Positions 7,697-20,942 of a stretch of DNA of 64,000 bases are shown one piece after another (position 1 is the stretch's first letter; each line of letters begins with the position of its first letter). Source of the stretch: Catellatospora methionotrophica (GTDB taxonomy: Bacteria > Actinomycetota > Actinomycetes > Mycobacteriales > Micromonosporaceae); contig NZ_JAAOTJ010000007.1 in assembly GCF_011297335.1 (NCBI RefSeq), forward strand, positions 1 through 64,000, in the 5' to 3' direction. The position numbers were made by a program, and so were the translations under genes. Below the pieces are notes generated by a model. It did no database searches and had not been told where the DNA came from. It saw only the letters and a list, made by a program, of their open reading frames with translations.

Positions 7697-8233
7697 TCAG
7701 TGGGTGATGGTCAGGTTCACCCGGGACACGATGCTCTTCACCGCGCCGCGGCCGGCGAGGCAGTTGATGAGGTCGACCCCCGAGCCGACGAACACCTGGT
7801 TGACGTTGCTGCCGAGGAACAGTCCGGCGGTGACGGTGCCGTTGAACGTCACGACGAGGTTGGAGCCGGACAGCGAGGCGGTACGCACGGCGCTGACCGT
7901 GGTCGTCTGACCGGTGTTCCAGGTGATCGTGAAGTTCACGTTCAGCGTGCCGAGCACCATGGTGCAGTCGTCCATCATGGTGATCGTCTTGGTCTCGAAG
8001 CCGGAGACCAGGTTGGGCCAGCGCGGGGCGCGGCAGGGCTTGTAGTTCGTGGTGCGTGACACCACGGTCGGCTGGTACACCAGGGTCAGCGGCGGGCTGA
8101 ACGTGATGGTGTTGGTGCTGCTCGGCGAGGTGCACTGGACGTCGAGCACTGCGGCGTTCGCCGGTGCGGCGGCGAACAGGGTGCCGCCGAGCACCAGCAT
8201 TGCGGTGAGCGCGACGCGGACGAGTCGGACCAC
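7697..8233 (-). CDS. Secreted protein of unknown function
   Basis: The 178-residue product starts with a signal peptide (basic start VVRLVR, hydrophobic core TAMLVLGGTLFAAAP, cleavage near ANA-AVL). The mature part is a Thr/Val/Ser/Asn-rich beta protein with four cysteines (CTSP, KPCRAP, DDCTMV, INCLAG), suggesting two disulfides. The GTG at 8233 is preferred over a start 23 codons upstream because GGAGG precedes it by 6 nt and it gives a clean signal peptide. The upstream region is unusually AT-rich and carries several inverted repeats. I do not recognise the family. It resembles other small actinomycete exported beta proteins. Confidence 0.7.
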   Translation of the reverse strand: MVRLVRVALTAMLVLGGTLFAAAPANAAVLDVQCTSPSSTNTITFSPPLTLVYQPTVVSRTTNYKPCRAPRWPNLVSGFETKTITMMDDCTMVLGTLNVNFTITWNTGQTTTVSAVRTASLSGSNLVVTFNGTVTAGLFLGSNVNQVFVGSGVDLINCLAGRGAVKSIVSRVNLTITH

Positions 8234-8262
8234 CAGGGGCCTCCGATCTAGGGGACGGGGGT

Positions 8263-8294
8263 GTGGTTGCCGATAGTGACGATTCGGCAACCAC
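8263..8294 (-). promoter_or_regulatory. 11-bp inverted repeat upstream of the secreted protein gene
   Basis: GTGGTTGCCGA (8263-8273) and its exact reverse complement (8284-8294) flank 10 nt, starting 30 nt upstream of the GTG at 8233. It could be an operator or a 5'-UTR hairpin. Confidence 0.5.
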
Positions 8295-8317
8295 CGATAC
8301 ACTAAGCGTGGCCATAG

Positions 8318-8380
8318 ATCGATAGACTGTCAGATATCGATAAGATGTGACGGCTTGAAACAATCTATTAACATCGATAT
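8318..8380 (-). promoter_or_regulatory. AT-rich region with repeated ATCGATA motifs
   Basis: ATCGATA at 8318-8324 and its reverse complement TATCGAT at 8335-8341 form a 7-bp inverted repeat with a 10-nt spacer. A third ATCGATA occurs near 8373. The stretch is far more AT-rich than the window average. It is probably the control region of the gene ending at 7697. Confidence 0.45.
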
Positions 8381-8432
8381 ATTGGCTGCTTCGGGCGCAG
8401 CTCGAGAGCTCGCCGGTGGGGCCGAGCGCACC

Positions 8433-8471
8433 GTGGCACCGCACCCGGAGCTGATCCGGATGCGGTGCCAC
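8433..8471 (-). terminator. Terminator of geosmin synthase gene
   Basis: An 11-bp perfect stem (8433-8443 with 8461-8471) with an inner CCGG/CCGG pairing lies 15 nt beyond the stop of the gene ending at 8486. Confidence 0.7.
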
Positions 8472-8485
8472 GGGTGTGCGTGGAG

Positions 8486-10744
<2,259 letters not shown>

Positions 10745-10847
10745 CTATAGGGATACGTCCGGTTTGAGTAGATGGTGAAAAAGGCCTGTTCTAGCCGTAA
10801 GATCCGGGCCGGACGGGACGGGTCCGCGGCCCGTAGGGTGATCCGAC

Positions 10848-11576
10848 GTGAGTAGACACATCGCGTTCACGCGGCTGCGCAACTTCCGGGACCTGGGCGG
10901 CTACGCGGGATTCGAGGGCAGGACCGTGCGCTGGGGGCGGCTCTACCGCGCCGACGCGCTGTCCAAGATGGATGACGGGGACTGGGCGCGGTTTCTGGAA
11001 CTGGGCGTCAAGACCGTGATCGACCTGCGGTATCCGTTCGAGATCGCCAAGCGGGGCCGGGTGCGCGAGCACGACGGGCTGGCGTACCACAACCTCAGCG
11101 TCGAGCATCGGCCGTACCGGCAGGCGGAGCTGGGACCGGAGGTGGCTGTCGGGCCGTTCCTGGCGGGCAAGTACGTCGAGGTCGCGCAGGACGGGGTGGT
11201 GGAGCTGCGGCAGGCGCTCGACGTGATCGTAGCCGAGGACAGCGGTCCGCTGGTGTTCCACTGCGCATCCGGCAAGGACCGCACCGGCCTGCTCGCGGCC
11301 CTGGTGCTGACCCTGCTCGACGTGCCCGACGAGGTCGTCGTCGAGGACTTCGCGCTCACCGAACTGGCCACGGCGGGCCTGGTCGCCGACATCACCGCCC
11401 TGATGGGCGTCCCGCCGGTCTGGCCCGGCTACGGCCGCGCTCCCGCCGAGGTGATGACGCTGTTCCTGGCCTGGGCCGCGGAGCACCACGGCTCCCTGCG
11501 CGGCTACGCCGAGACCCAGCTGGGCATCGACGACGCCTACATCACCCGCCTCCGCGCCACCCTCCTCGAACCCTGA
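10848..11576 (+). CDS. Tyrosine-protein phosphatase (PTP/DSP-like)
   Basis: This 242-residue cytosolic phosphatase of the PtpB-like/tyrosine phosphatase 3 family has the N-terminal NFRDLGGY motif, VIDLRYPFE and the P-loop signature HCASGKDRTG (about residues 139-148), with catalytic Cys and Arg both present. Substrates may include phosphotyrosine proteins or phosphoinositides. The GTG start lies 8 nt after TAGGGT, suggesting a leaderless or near-leaderless transcript. It is divergent from the geosmin synthase gene and is followed by a palindromic repeat before the convergent lysS. Confidence 0.9.
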   Translation: MSRHIAFTRLRNFRDLGGYAGFEGRTVRWGRLYRADALSKMDDGDWARFLELGVKTVIDLRYPFEIAKRGRVREHDGLAYHNLSVEHRPYRQAELGPEVAVGPFLAGKYVEVAQDGVVELRQALDVIVAEDSGPLVFHCASGKDRTGLLAALVLTLLDVPDEVVVEDFALTELATAGLVADITALMGVPPVWPGYGRAPAEVMTLFLAWAAEHHGSLRGYAETQLGIDDAYITRLRATLLEP

Positions 11577-11636
11577 CCCACCCGCCCACCCGGACCGGCC
11601 CCACCCGTCCGGCTCCCACGCGGCCCGCCTTTTATC

Positions 11637-11695
11637 GACGCTGGCCTATCACATCGAATTTTCGGCCTTCAAATTCGACGTGATAGGCCAGCGTC
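11637..11695. repeat. Dispersed palindromic repeat, family A copy 1
   Basis: Two 25-nt arms (11637-11661 and 11671-11695) are inverted repeats with one mismatch around a 9-nt loop. The arm begins GACGCTGGCCTAT. A second copy with the same arm lies at 52760-52826. Both copies sit between convergent genes, so they may act as bidirectional terminators. Confidence 0.9.
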
Positions 11696-11790
11696 TATGC
11701 GGTCGGGGCGGGCGGGGCGGGGCGGGGTGAGTCGGGCGGGGTGGGTGGGTCAGGGCCGGACTGGCGAACCGTGGTGTGTGGTGGGCTCGG

Positions 11791-13530
11791 TCAGGGGGTG
11801 AGCAGGGTGCGGACCTGGTCGGGGCCGACGGCCAGGAGGAGGGTGGGCAGGCGCGGGCCGGTGTCGCGGCCTACCAGCAGGTGGTAGAGCAGGGCGAAGA
11901 ACTCGCGCTGGGCGACCTTGAGCTCGGGCGTCGGCTTGACGTCCATGGGCAGGCCGAGGCGGGTCTTGGGGACGCCGTAGACCAGGGTGGTCAGGCCCTC
12001 CAGGGACCAGTGGCCGTCCAGGCCCGCCAGCAGCAGGCGCAGGGACTCGCGCTGGTCGTCGTCGAGCTTGGCCAGCAGGGCGGCGTCGGGCTCGGGCAGG
12101 ACGCGGGTGCGCTGGTCGGCGGGGACCTGGGTGGTGATCCAGTGCTGGGCGCGGTCCAGGCGCGGGCGGGTCTCGTCGAGCGAGGTCACCGGGTCGGCCG
12201 GGTCCAGGTCGCGCAGGATGCGCAGGGTCTGCTCCGGGTCGCCGGTGGTGATGTCGACGATCGAGGCCAGGGTGCGGTACGGCAGCGGGTGCGGGGTCGT
12301 CGGCAGCGGGCCTGCGGCGGTGCCGACGGCACGGCTGTACGCCGCCGTGTCGGCCGCGTTCGCGGTGCCCTCGGCGACCTTGCGGCCCAGCGTGTCCCAC
12401 TCGTCGTAGAGGCGCTGGATCTCCTGGTCGAACGCGATCTTGAACGCCTGGTTCGGGCGGCGGCGCGCGTAGAGCCAGCGCAGCAGCGGCGGCTCCATGA
12501 TCTGCAGCGCGTCGGCCGGGGTCGGCACGCTGCCCCGCGAGCTGCTCATCTTCGCCATGCCGGAGATGCCGACGAAGGCGTACATCGGGCCGATCGGCTG
12601 CTGTCCGCCGAAGACCTCGCCGACGATCTGGCCGCCGACCTGGAACGACGAGCCGGGGGAGGAGTGGTCCACGCCCGAGGGCTCGAACACCACGCCCTCG
12701 TACGCCCAGCGCATCGGCCAGTCGACCTTCCACACCAGCTTGCCGCTGCGGTGCTCGGACAGCAGCACCGTGTCGCCGTGGCCGCACTGGCAGGTGTAGG
12801 TCAGCTCGGTCGTCGCGTCGTCGTACGCCGTCACCGTGGTCAGGTCACGGTCGCAGACCGCGCAGTACGGCTTGTACGGGAAGTAGCCCGCCGCGCCCGT
12901 GCCGTCGTCCTCGGCGGCCGCGCCGGAGCCCTCCGCCGCCTCCTGCGCTGCGGCGGCCTCGTCCTCGTCGAGCTTGCCCTGCTGCGCGCCGCCCGCGCCG
13001 GTCCGGCCCTTGGTGCGGTAACGGTCCAGCACCGCGTCGATCGTGCCGCGTTCGCGCATGGCGTGCAGGATCTGCTCCTGGTACGCCCCCGAGGTGTACA
13101 TCTCGGTCTGGCTGATGCCGCGGTACTCCACGCCCAGCTGGGCCAGCGACGCGATCATCGAGGCCTTGAAGTGCTCCGCCCAGTTCGGGTACGCGCTGCC
13201 GACCGGGGCGGGCACCGAGGTCAGCGCCTTGCCGATGTGCTCGGCCCAGGACGGGTCGACGCCGTCGACCGTGGGCACCTTGCGGAACCGGTCGTAGTCG
13301 TCCCAGCTGATGATGTGCTCGACGGCGTGCCCGCGGCGGCGGATCTCGTCGGCGACCAGGTGCGGGGTCATCACCTCGCGCAGGTTGCCCAGGTGGATCG
13401 GGCCGGACGGGCTCAGGCCGGACGCGCAGACGATCGGTTTGCCCGGAGCACGGCGCTCCGCCTCGGCGATGACCTCGTCAGCGAAGCGGGAGACCCAGTC
13501 GGCCTCCGGGTTTGCGGCCACGATCGGCAC
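11791..13530 (-). CDS. lysS: Lysyl-tRNA synthetase, class I
   Basis: This is the class I (archaeal-type) lysine-tRNA ligase, unrelated in fold to the common class II enzyme. The 579-residue protein has the class I signatures SPSGPIHLGN (about 40-49) and KMSSSRG (about 337-343). Between them are two Cys pairs (YCAVCDRD and YTCQCGHG) likely to bind zinc. An unusual Ala/Asp/Glu-rich insertion occupies roughly residues 173-215, before the zinc region. The GTG at 13530 follows GGAAGG. Some actinomycetes carry both lysyl-tRNA synthetase classes; whether this host has a class II copy is not visible here. It converges on the phosphatase gene across repeat A. Confidence 0.95.
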   Translation of the reverse strand: MPIVAANPEADWVSRFADEVIAEAERRAPGKPIVCASGLSPSGPIHLGNLREVMTPHLVADEIRRRGHAVEHIISWDDYDRFRKVPTVDGVDPSWAEHIGKALTSVPAPVGSAYPNWAEHFKASMIASLAQLGVEYRGISQTEMYTSGAYQEQILHAMRERGTIDAVLDRYRTKGRTGAGGAQQGKLDEDEAAAAQEAAEGSGAAAEDDGTGAAGYFPYKPYCAVCDRDLTTVTAYDDATTELTYTCQCGHGDTVLLSEHRSGKLVWKVDWPMRWAYEGVVFEPSGVDHSSPGSSFQVGGQIVGEVFGGQQPIGPMYAFVGISGMAKMSSSRGSVPTPADALQIMEPPLLRWLYARRRPNQAFKIAFDQEIQRLYDEWDTLGRKVAEGTANAADTAAYSRAVGTAAGPLPTTPHPLPYRTLASIVDITTGDPEQTLRILRDLDPADPVTSLDETRPRLDRAQHWITTQVPADQRTRVLPEPDAALLAKLDDDQRESLRLLLAGLDGHWSLEGLTTLVYGVPKTRLGLPMDVKPTPELKVAQREFFALLYHLLVGRDTGPRLPTLLLAVGPDQVRTLLTP

Positions 13531-13632
13531 GTCCTTCCAAGAGAAGCGAGATGATCCCCATTCTCCCGGATCGGTCGAGCGCGTTTCACGACGCCCCTAC
13601 CCACCCCACCCGCGCGGGCGCGCGGGGCGGGG

Positions 13633-14328
13633 TCAGTTCACGAGGGCGTGGGCGGGCAGGACGACCGAGGCGGCGATGCCGCGGGTGCCCGCGGGCTCCA
13701 GCTCGACGCGCATCTCGTGGCGCTGGGCGAGGCGGCTGACCACCTCGATGCCCATCTGGCGGCACGTCGCGGCGGTCACCGGGCTCGGGTGGGCCAGCCG
13801 GTGGTTCAGCTCGCGCAGGCGCTCCGTGCCGATGCCGATGCCGCGGTCCTCGATCAGCAGCACCGCCCGGTCGGCCACCCGGCGCGCCTCCACCAGCACC
13901 GTGCTGTCCGGCGGGGAGAACGCGGCCGCGTTGTCGAACAGCTCAGCCAGCAGGTGCACCAGGTCGTTCACGGCCGGGGCGACGACCACCAGGCTCTCGT
14001 CGATCACGCCGAACTCGATCCGGCGGAAGTCCTCGACCTCGGACCGGGCCCCGTGCAGCACGTCGACCAGCGAGACCGGCTCCCGCCGGATCCTGGCGGA
14101 CTCGCCCCCGGCCAGCACCAGCAGGCTCTCGTCGTTGCGCCGCATGCGGATGGCGAGGAAGTCGAGCTCGAAGACGTCCTTCATGCGGTCGGCGTCGGGG
14201 TCGACCTGCTCCATCCGGTCCAGGCAGCTGATCAGCCGGTCCACCATCGCCTGCGAGCGCCGCGAGAGGTGGAACAGCATGTTGGTGGTCTCGATCTCCC
14301 CTGCGGAGGGGTCGGACGCGCCAGCCAT
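13633..14328 (-). CDS. Orphan CvnA-like sensor-kinase ATPase protein
   Basis: This 231-residue protein has a helical dimerisation-like segment (NMLFHLSRRSQAMVDRLISC) followed by a HATPase domain with N box ELFDNAAAFSPP and G box EDRGIGIG. It matches the catalytic half of conservon CvnA/nitrate-sensor-like kinases, but lacks the extracellular sensor, HAMP and C-terminal tail. The usual roadblock and GTPase partners (CvnB-D) are absent from the neighbourhood. The ATG at 14328 has a GAGGAGG site 8 nt upstream. A GTG 9 nt earlier overlaps that site and is rejected. It may act as an ATP-binding regulator instead of a true kinase. Confidence 0.8.
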   Translation of the reverse strand: MAGASDPSAGEIETTNMLFHLSRRSQAMVDRLISCLDRMEQVDPDADRMKDVFELDFLAIRMRRNDESLLVLAGGESARIRREPVSLVDVLHGARSEVEDFRRIEFGVIDESLVVVAPAVNDLVHLLAELFDNAAAFSPPDSTVLVEARRVADRAVLLIEDRGIGIGTERLRELNHRLAHPSPVTAATCRQMGIEVVSRLAQRHEMRVELEPAGTRGIAASVVLPAHALVN

Positions 14329-14495
14329 GACGACCACCTCCTCTCCCCCGGGGTTACGGGAATCACATATATCAGCACGGCGCGTGCTTGGCGAGACTCA
14401 ATCACGTTTCTCACGGCTGTCGAAAGCCGGACCCGGCATGCGGCGGAATCGGCCTTCCGGTCGACAGCGACGTCACGGGCGACGAGGCTGGTGAC

Positions 14496-15317
14496 ATGGT
14501 TGCCGTGCCGGACCGTCAGCGTGTGCGTGCCGTGCTGCTCGACGGCGACGACATGATCCTGTTCGAGCGGACCCGGCCCGGCGTGCCGCGCTACTGGGCC
14601 ACCCCCGGCGGCGGCGTGGACAGGCAGGACGCGAACCTGCTGGCGGCGCTGTACCGGGAGCTCGACGAGGAGCTGCGCGCGGTGGTCACCCCGGCGGTGC
14701 CGCTGACCTTCGTCGACGCGCAGCGCGAGGACGGCCGCTGGCAGCGCCAGCACCTGTACGCGTGCCGCCTGGTCGCGATGGACGTCGCGGGGCGCTACGG
14801 CGCGGAGTTCGCCGACCCGGCGAAGGGCACGTACGACGTGGTGCGGGTGCCGTTCACGGCGGAGGCTATCGGCGACCTGAACATGCAGCCCGAGGGGGTC
14901 GGGGCTTACCTGAGGTCGGCGGTCGACCAGGTGTGGCAGGCCGCCCAGGACGGCCGGGCCAGTTACAGCGTCTCGTTCGCGTCGGGCACGTCGGCACCGG
15001 CGCTGCGGGAGGCGCTGCACACGGCGTACGGGCTGGACCCGGCCGACGTCTTCATCGGCCCCGCCGAGGACCTGGCGGACGCCGCCGACGTACGCGCCAC
15101 GGTCTGGATCGACCCCGACGCCGGTGACCCCGCGTACGGCTGCGAGCTCAGTGCGGGCGACTGGCTGGCCCGCGCGACCGGGGTCAGCGAACTCGAACTC
15201 GCCACCCGCCTGTGCCGCCTGGCGGCCACCACCGCGCGGGTCGCCGACGGACCACTGCACGGCTGGCTGGTCGCCGCCGACGGCGACTACCGCCGCTCCC
15301 ACGCGCTGCGCCCGTAG
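14496..15317 (+). CDS. Nudix hydrolase with an extra unrecognised C-terminal domain
   Basis: Of 273 residues, about 1-125 form a Nudix domain: YWATPGGGVDRQDANLLAALYRELDEELRA contains the Nudix box. The residue usually Glu after Gx5 is replaced by Asp/Asn, while REL-x-EE is intact. The remaining ~140 residues (from about SYSVSFASG) are a separate domain I do not recognise, ending PLHGWLVAADGDYRRSHALRP. The ATG at 14496 follows GAGG by 8 nt; an in-frame extension to 14388 has no support. It is divergent from the kinase-like gene. Substrate is unknown. Confidence 0.75.
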   Translation: MVAVPDRQRVRAVLLDGDDMILFERTRPGVPRYWATPGGGVDRQDANLLAALYRELDEELRAVVTPAVPLTFVDAQREDGRWQRQHLYACRLVAMDVAGRYGAEFADPAKGTYDVVRVPFTAEAIGDLNMQPEGVGAYLRSAVDQVWQAAQDGRASYSVSFASGTSAPALREALHTAYGLDPADVFIGPAEDLADAADVRATVWIDPDAGDPAYGCELSAGDWLARATGVSELELATRLCRLAATTARVADGPLHGWLVAADGDYRRSHALRP

Positions 15318-15322
15318 CGGTG

Positions 15323-16161
15323 TCAGGCGGTGATGCGCTGCGGGCCCGCGTACACGTTCATGGTCTGGCCGCGCAGGAAGCCGACCAGGGTCATGCCCGC
15401 CTCGGCGGCGAGGTCGACGGCCAGCGTGCTCGGCGCGGACACCGCCGCCAGCACGCTGATGCCCGCCATCCAGGCCTTCTGGGTCAGCTCGAAGCTGGCC
15501 CGGCCGGAGACCAGCAGCACGTGCCCGGCCAGCGGCAGCCGCCCGGCCTGCAACTGAGCACCGATGACCTTGTCGACGGCGTTGTGCCGCCCGACGTCCT
15601 CCCGGATCGCGACCAGCTCGCCGGCTGCCGTGAACAGGCCCGCCGCGTGCAGCCCGCCGGTGCGCTCGAAGGTGCGCTGGGCGGCCCGCAGCCGGTCGGG
15701 AAGCGCGCTCAGCACGTGCGCGTCGACGGTGACCGGGTCGGCCGCGACGTCGTGCGGGGAGCGGGTGCGGATGGCGTCGATGCTGGCCTTGCCGCATACG
15801 CCGCAGGAGGAGGTGGTGTAGAAGTTGCGCTCCGTTCCGGCGGCGGGCGGCGGCACGTGGTCGGCGAGCACGACGTCGACGACGTTGTAGCTGTTCGCCG
15901 TGTCGGCGCCGTCGCAGAGCTGCGCGGTGAGCACGTCGCCGGGCCCGGTGACGACGCCTTCGGTGAGCAGGAAGCCGAGGGCGAGGTCGAGCTCGTCGCC
16001 GGGGGTGCGCATGGTGACCGCGAGCGGCGGGCGCGGGCCGCGCCGGTGGCCGACCCGGATCTCCAGCGGCTCCTCGGCGGCCAGGGTGTCCTGGCGGCGT
16101 ACGGGGCCGGGCCCGCCGAGGTCGATGCGGGTCACCTGCCTGCGGTCGCTGGCGCGGCCCA

Positions 16162-16162
<1 letters not shown>
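15323..16162 (-). CDS. fdhD: Formate dehydrogenase accessory sulfurtransferase FdhD
   Basis: FdhD transfers sulfur to the molybdenum cofactor of formate dehydrogenases, making them active. The 279-residue protein shows the FYTTSSCGVCGKAS motif with the two functional cysteines, LDLALGFLLTEG near the start and AIREDVGRHNAVDKVIG. Its ATG overlaps the stop of the upstream molybdoenzyme gene by one nucleotide (TGATG), so the two are translationally coupled. This supports a functional pairing. Confidence 0.95.
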
Positions 16163-18486
<2,324 letters not shown>

Positions 18487-18594
18487 ACCTCAAACGATCT
18501 CACGTTCGCGGCGCGTCGCCGAGTGCGGCGCAGGTCTAACCTGAGTCGTTCGCCGGCACCCCGACCGGCGGCATCCCTCGTGGGGAGGATGATC

Positions 18595-18885
18595 ATGAAG
18601 GATTGGATCGCCGGTCTGCTGGCCGTGCTGGGCACCCTGCTCGTCCTGGCCGGAGCCACGGTCACCGTGGTCAAGACGCTCACCCCCGACCCGGCCGGCA
18701 CCCCGGCCGGCCCGGACCCCCTGGGCGAGACCGCCACCACCAGCGGCAACAGGTTCTCGCGCTGGCTGCACCGCATCAACGCCGCCGACCGGCTCATCGC
18801 GTGGGGTGTGATCCTGCTGGCCCTGGCCGCCGTCGCGGCGGGCGCCATCCAGTTCACCCTCGGCGCGTCGGCCGGAACACGCTGA
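18595..18885 (+). CDS. Small two-helix membrane protein
   Basis: The 96-residue product has two predicted membrane helices (about 4-26, GLLAVLGTLLVLAGATVTVV, and about 68-90, GVILLALAAVAAGAIQFTLG) joined by a Pro/Gly/Thr-rich polar stretch. The ATG at 18595 lies 5-6 nt after GGGGAGGA; an ATG two codons earlier overlaps that site. It is divergent from the molybdoenzyme gene and ends in a strong terminator. I do not recognise the family. Confidence 0.75.
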   Translation: MKDWIAGLLAVLGTLLVLAGATVTVVKTLTPDPAGTPAGPDPLGETATTSGNRFSRWLHRINAADRLIAWGVILLALAAVAAGAIQFTLGASAGTR

Positions 18886-18906
18886 CCTGTAGACCGTCCA
18901 AACACC

Positions 18907-18934
18907 ATGGCCCGGCGTCGTCACGCCGGGCCAT
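18907..18934 (+). terminator. Terminator after the small membrane protein gene
   Basis: An 11-bp perfect stem (18907-18917 with 18924-18934) encloses a 6-nt loop, 21 nt past the stop codon. Confidence 0.75.
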
Positions 18935-19089
18935 TCTGATAGGCGACTCGGCGCGCCTGGGCACCCCGTGCTCAAGGGGCGCCTGCGAAGGATTATTCTG
19001 CCTCCGAGGTACGCCTCGAATGATCAATCCGGGTGGCGGCGCGAGAACGGGGCGTCGCGAGCAGCCGGGCCAGCTACAGGAGGCCAGAC

Positions 19090-20814
19090 GTGACCACCGT
19101 CGCACCGCAGCCGATCGCGACCCGGCCCTACCCTGTGCGCAAGCAGGTCAAGGGTTCCGCGATCGCACGCCTGCTGCGCACCACGGATGCGAAGCAGATC
19201 GGGATCATGTACATGGTCACGGCCTTCGTGTTCTTCCTGATCGGTGGCCTGATGGCGCTGCTCATGCGCGCCGAACTGGCCGCGCCGGGCATGCAGTACC
19301 TCTCCCCGGAGCAGTACAACCAGCTGTTCACCATGCACGGCACGATCATGCTGCTGTTCTTCGCGACGCCGATCGTGTTCGCGTTCGCGAACTTCGTGGT
19401 GCCGATCCAGATCGGCGCGCCCGACGTGTCGTTCCCGCGGCTGAACTCCTTCGCGTACTGGCTCTACCTGTTCGGCGCGAGCCTGGCGACCGCCGGGTTC
19501 ATCACGCCGGGTGGCGCGGCCGACTTCGGCTGGTTCGCGTACGCGCCGCTGAACGACGCGATCAACTCGCCCGGCATCGGCGCGGACATGTGGATCGCCG
19601 GCCTGGTGCTGTCGGGTCTGGGCACCATCCTCGGCGCGGTCAACATGATCACCACGATCCTGACCCTGCGCGCGCCCGGCATGACGATGTTCCGCATGTC
19701 GATCATGACCTGGAACATCCTGGTCACCAGCCTGCTCGTGATCATGGTCTTCCCGCTGCTGGCCGCCGCGCTGCTGGCCCTGCTCGCCGACCGCCGCCTC
19801 GGCGCGCACGTGTTCGACCCCGCCACCGGCGGCCCCATGCTCTGGCAGCACCTCTTCTGGTTCTTCGGCCACCCTGAGGTGTACATCGTCGCGCTGCCGT
19901 TCTTCGGCATCATCTCCGAGGTCATCCCGGTCTTCAGCCGCAAGCCGATCTTCGGTTACACCGGTCTGGTCGCCGCGACCCTGCTGATCGCCGCCCTGTC
20001 GATGAGCGTGTGGGCGCACCACATGTTCGCCACCGGCCAGGTGCTGCTGCCGTTCTTCTCGTTCCTCAGCTTCCTGATCGCCGTGCCCACCGGTATGAAG
20101 TTCTTCAACTGGATCGGCACCATGTGGCGAGGGCAGATAACGTTCGAGACACCGATGCTGTTCGCCATCGGCTTCCTCGCGATCTTCCTGTTCGGCGGCC
20201 TGTCGGGCGTGCTGCTGGCCAGCCCGCCGATCGACTTCCACGTCTCGGACTCGTACTTCGTCGTCGCGCACTTCCACTACGTGCTCTTCGGCACCATCGT
20301 GTTCGCCGTGTACTCCGGCATCTACTTCTGGTTCCCGAAGATGTTCGGCCGGATGCTCGACGAGAAGCTCGGCAAGGTCCACTTCTGGCTGACCGTGATC
20401 GGCTTCAACTGGACCTTCCTGGTGCAGCACTGGCTGGGCGCCGAGGGCATGCCCCGCCGGTACGCCGACTACCTGCCGAGCGACGGCTTCACGTTCCTGA
20501 ACGCGTTCTCCACCGTCGGCGCGTTCATCCTCGGCGCCTCCACGCTGCCGTTCCTCTACAACGTGTGGAAGTCGTACCGCACCGGCCCGCTGGTGACCGT
20601 CGACGACCCGTGGGGCCACGGCAACTCCCTGGAGTGGGCCACCAGCTGCCCGCCGCCGCTGCGCAACTTCGACCGCATGCCCCGCATCCGCTCGGAGCGC
20701 CCCGCCTTCGACGCCAAGTTCCCGCACCTGGCGATCAGCACCGGCACCAAGGCCCCGGTCATCGAGGCCCCCAGCTACTCCCACGGCCGCCACGGCGGCG
20801 ACCACGAGGTCTGA
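19090..20814 (+). CDS. ctaD: Cytochrome c oxidase subunit I
   Basis: This is the catalytic subunit of the aa3-type terminal oxidase: it holds heme a, heme a3 and CuB and pumps protons. The 574-residue protein has about 12 membrane helices. Ligand motifs are visible: [10 protein letters not shown] (heme a His), [10 protein letters not shown] (CuB His and crosslinked Tyr), WAHHMFATG (two CuB His) and [11 protein letters not shown] (heme a3 and a His). The GTG at 19090 follows ACAGGAGG; earlier in-frame starts lack an RBS. It stands alone, away from ctaC/E/F, as is often seen in actinomycetes. Confidence 0.97.
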   Translation: MTTVAPQPIATRPYPVRKQVKGSAIARLLRTTDAKQIGIMYMVTAFVFFLIGGLMALLMRAELAAPGMQYLSPEQYNQLFTMHGTIMLLFFATPIVFAFANFVVPIQIGAPDVSFPRLNSFAYWLYLFGASLATAGFITPGGAADFGWFAYAPLNDAINSPGIGADMWIAGLVLSGLGTILGAVNMITTILTLRAPGMTMFRMSIMTWNILVTSLLVIMVFPLLAAALLALLADRRLGAHVFDPATGGPMLWQHLFWFFGHPEVYIVALPFFGIISEVIPVFSRKPIFGYTGLVAATLLIAALSMSVWAHHMFATGQVLLPFFSFLSFLIAVPTGMKFFNWIGTMWRGQITFETPMLFAIGFLAIFLFGGLSGVLLASPPIDFHVSDSYFVVAHFHYVLFGTIVFAVYSGIYFWFPKMFGRMLDEKLGKVHFWLTVIGFNWTFLVQHWLGAEGMPRRYADYLPSDGFTFLNAFSTVGAFILGASTLPFLYNVWKSYRTGPLVTVDDPWGHGNSLEWATSCPPPLRNFDRMPRIRSERPAFDAKFPHLAISTGTKAPVIEAPSYSHGRHGGDHEV

Positions 20815-20835
20815 TCCTCGATTCCGGCCTACCCA

Positions 20836-20867
20836 GGGGCCCGGTCCGCGCGTGCGGACCGGGCCCC
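20836..20867 (+). terminator. ctaD terminator
   Basis: A perfect 14-bp stem (20836-20849 with 20854-20867) with a 4-nt loop is followed by TTCTTCT. Confidence 0.85.
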
Positions 20868-20942
20868 TTCTTCTGTCCACGCCTTTGGTGAGCCAGGACG
20901 GGCCGGGGGTCGGGGCACGGGCCGGTGGGGCAGGATGGAGAC

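Noticed and set aside
7562-8059. A plus-strand 165-codon open frame
   Set aside because: It is antisense to the secreted protein gene, which has an RBS and a clear signal peptide.
6693-8485. An integrated prophage or integrative element at tRNA-Ala
   Set aside because: There is no integrase, and no duplicated tRNA 3' end was found downstream.
19024-20880. A 618-codon minus-strand open frame
   Set aside because: It is antisense to ctaD, with composition typical of a high-GC shadow frame (very rich in Arg, Glu, Gly).
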